Below, one piece after another: positions 8,675-9,975 of a stretch of 9,975 bases of DNA; positions within the stretch are counted from its first letter, which is position 1, and the number at the start of each line of letters is the position of its first letter. The translations under genes were made by a program, and so were the position numbers. Location of the stretch: contig JARIBR010000008.1 of assembly GCA_029258695.1 (NCBI GenBank), positions 1 to 9,975 on the forward strand, written 5' to 3'. Source of the DNA: Quadrisphaera sp. (lineage in GTDB: Bacteria > Actinomycetota > Actinomycetes > Actinomycetales > Quadrisphaeraceae). Below the pieces are notes generated by a model, which saw only the letters and a program-made list of their open reading frames with translations, made no database searches and was not told the origin of the DNA.

Positions 8675-9331
8675 GTGCTCGCGCCGCCCCCGGGCGGGCG
8701 CGACGCCGACCGCCCCCGCCGGGTGGGCGTCATGGGAGGCACCTTCGATCCCGTCCACCACGGGCACCTGGTCGCGGCGAGCGAGGTCGCCTCGCGGTTC
8801 GAGCTCGACGAGGTGGTCTTCGTGCCGACCAACCTCCCCTGGCAGAAGGCCGACCGCGAGGTGACCCCCGCGGAGCACCGCTACCTCATGACGGTCATCG
8901 CCACCGCCGGCAACCCGCAGTTCACGGTGAGCCGGGTCGACATCGACCGCGGCGGCCCGACGTACACCGTGGACACCCTCTCCGACATCGCGGCGCTGGA
9001 ACCGGGTGCGCAGCTGTTCTTCATCACCGGCGCCGACGCCCTCGCGGCGATCATCACGTGGAAGGACGCCGACCGGGCCTTCGACCTCGCCGAGCTCGTC
9101 GGCGTCACCCGCCCCGAGCACGACCTCGACGTGGACCACCTGCCGGAGCACCTGCTCTCCCACCTTCACCTCCTGGAGGTCCCCGCGCTGGCCATCTCGT
9201 CGACGGGTATCCGCGACCGCGTCGCGCAGGGACGACCGGTCTGGTACCTCGTCCCCGACGGCGTGGTGCGCTACATCGACAAGCACCGGCTGTACCGCAG
9301 CGGGGAGCTGAACCCCCTCTACCCGTCCTGA
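8675..9331 (+). CDS. nadD: Nicotinate-nucleotide adenylyltransferase
   Basis: Transfers AMP from ATP to nicotinate mononucleotide, forming deamido-NAD in NAD synthesis. The 218-residue product has the nucleotidyltransferase signature [11 protein letters not shown] (residues 21-31, with the HxGH catalytic motif at 28-31), then [39 protein letters not shown], the FITGADAL block, ISSTGIR (174-180) and [12 protein letters not shown]. The text closely resembles mycobacterial NadD. The frame is open upstream, but GTG 8675 is preferred: gagg (8660-8663) lies 11 nt before it and it gives a normal family length. GTG 8723 lacks an SD and would leave only three residues before GG. It starts 20 nt after the microprotein stop and ends overlapping the convergent regulator gene. 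Confidence 0.95.
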   Translation: MLAPPPGGRDADRPRRVGVMGGTFDPVHHGHLVAASEVASRFELDEVVFVPTNLPWQKADREVTPAEHRYLMTVIATAGNPQFTVSRVDIDRGGPTYTVDTLSDIAALEPGAQLFFITGADALAAIITWKDADRAFDLAELVGVTRPEHDLDVDHLPEHLLSHLHLLEVPALAISSTGIRDRVAQGRPVWYLVPDGVVRYIDKHRLYRSGELNPLYPS

Positions 9332-9975
9332 GCCGGGGCGTTAGCCTCCAGGAACGCGTAGACGGCGGCGGTGTCGACGCCGGAGCGGAAGTCCACCGGG
9401 GCCGTGGCCAGCAGCGAGGACGGCGTGCGGGCCGTCGCCGAGGAGGCGCCGGCCCACCGTCTCGCCAGCGCCGGCGAGGGGGAGCGGCAGCACGCCGGGT
9501 CGGGGCACCGCGAGGTGCTGCGCTCGGGGGTCTCGCGGCCCCGGAACCACCGCACGTGAGCGAACGGCACGCCGACGCTGATGGAGTGCTCCGCGCCGTC
9601 CGCGGCCTGGGTGCGCGAGGTGCACCAGTACGTGCCCGACGGGGTGTCGGTGTACTGGGAGTAGGGGCTCAGCTGGTCGGGGACCGCGAAGATCGTGCGG
9701 GCCGTCCAGTGGCGGCACACCGGCTGGCCCTCGACCGCGCCCAGGGCGTCGGTGGGGAAGCTCACCCCGTCGTTCTCGTAGGCCTTGTGGATGATGCCGG
9801 CCCGGTCCACCTTCATGAAGTGCACCGGGACGCCGAGGTGCTGCGTCACGAGGTTGGTGAAGCGGTGCGCGGCGGTCTCGTAGGGGACGGCGAAGGCGTC
9901 GCGCAGGTCCTCCACCGACAGCGACCGCGACCGCTTGGCCTCGGTGAGCAGCGACGCCGCGCCGTCCTCGGGGAC
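9319..9975 (-). CDS. ScfR/DUF2083-type regulator, C-terminal part
   Basis: The visible 218 residues are the C-terminal part of a RamB/PrpR/MccR-type regulator. The N-terminal XRE helix-turn-helix and middle (IrrE/DUF955-type) regions lie beyond the right edge, since the frame is open to 9975. Recognisable blocks are [15 protein letters not shown], the segment ending [45 protein letters not shown] and SRCPDPACC. Five cysteines sit in these blocks (visible-fragment residues 87, 118, 157, 162, 163). In M. tuberculosis PrpR this domain holds an Fe-S cluster and binds short-chain acyl-CoA; the same chemistry is likely but inferred here. Relatives control acetate, propionate or glyoxylate genes. 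The TAG stop (9319-9321) lies inside the 3' end of nadD, a 13-nt convergent overlap. The target genes cannot be told from this window. Confidence 0.85.
   Translation of the reverse strand, partial: VPEDGAASLLTEAKRSRSLSVEDLRDAFAVPYETAAHRFTNLVTQHLGVPVHFMKVDRAGIIHKAYENDGVSFPTDALGAVEGQPVCRHWTARTIFAVPDQLSPYSQYTDTPSGTYWCTSRTQAADGAEHSISVGVPFAHVRWFRGRETPERSTSRCPDPACCRSPSPALARRWAGASSATARTPSSLLATAPVDFRSGVDTAAVYAFLEANAPAQDG

Overview
The window is a very GC-rich stretch with GTG starts, Shine-Dalgarno (SD) sites mixed with apparently leaderless starts, and TACCCT (TAnnnT) -10 boxes. This is typical of Actinomycetota. Protein features agree: an RNase E with a long disordered N-terminus before its S1 domain, a NadD closely resembling actinobacterial forms, and a RamB/PrpR-type regulator. 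A Kineosporiales- or Micrococcales-like host is plausible, but the genus cannot be fixed from sequence alone.

Layout, left to right. Positions 2-3160 hold the 3' part of rne (RNase E/G), whose frame is open to the left edge. It stops just before a strong GC hairpin (3168-3203) that physically overlaps a likely promoter (-10 at 3205-3210). That promoter should drive rplU (3368-3676) and rpmA (3768-4052) through a roughly 150-nt leader. A second hairpin (4075-4105) follows rpmA. After a third, smaller stem comes obgE (4208-5875), whose last codons overlap proB (5865-7004) by 11 nt. proA (7033-8397) follows 28 nt later and appears to have its own -10 and a leaderless GTG start. A 58-residue single-span membrane microprotein (8478-8654) separates proA from nadD (8675-9331). 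On the minus strand, converging on and overlapping nadD by 13 nt, is the C-terminal part of an ScfR (DUF2083) short-chain acyl-CoA-responsive regulator (9319-9975), which runs off the right edge.

Functionally this is a conserved housekeeping block. It covers RNA decay and processing (RNase E), two 50S proteins (bL21, bL27), the ribosome-assembly GTPase Obg, the first two steps of proline synthesis from glutamate (ProB, ProA) and NAD synthesis (NadD). The ScfR-type gene is the only one not part of the usual block. No mobile element, CRISPR array, tRNA, rRNA or phage gene was seen, and no gene-free stretch exceeds 300 bases (the longest is about 207 bases, 3161-3367).

I found no convincing undescribed system. 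The points worth a second look are regulatory and structural: the terminator/promoter overlap before rplU, a near-perfect direct repeat in that leader, the leaderless proA, the uncharacterised microprotein, low-complexity repeats in rne, and the convergent overlap at the nadD/ScfR junction.
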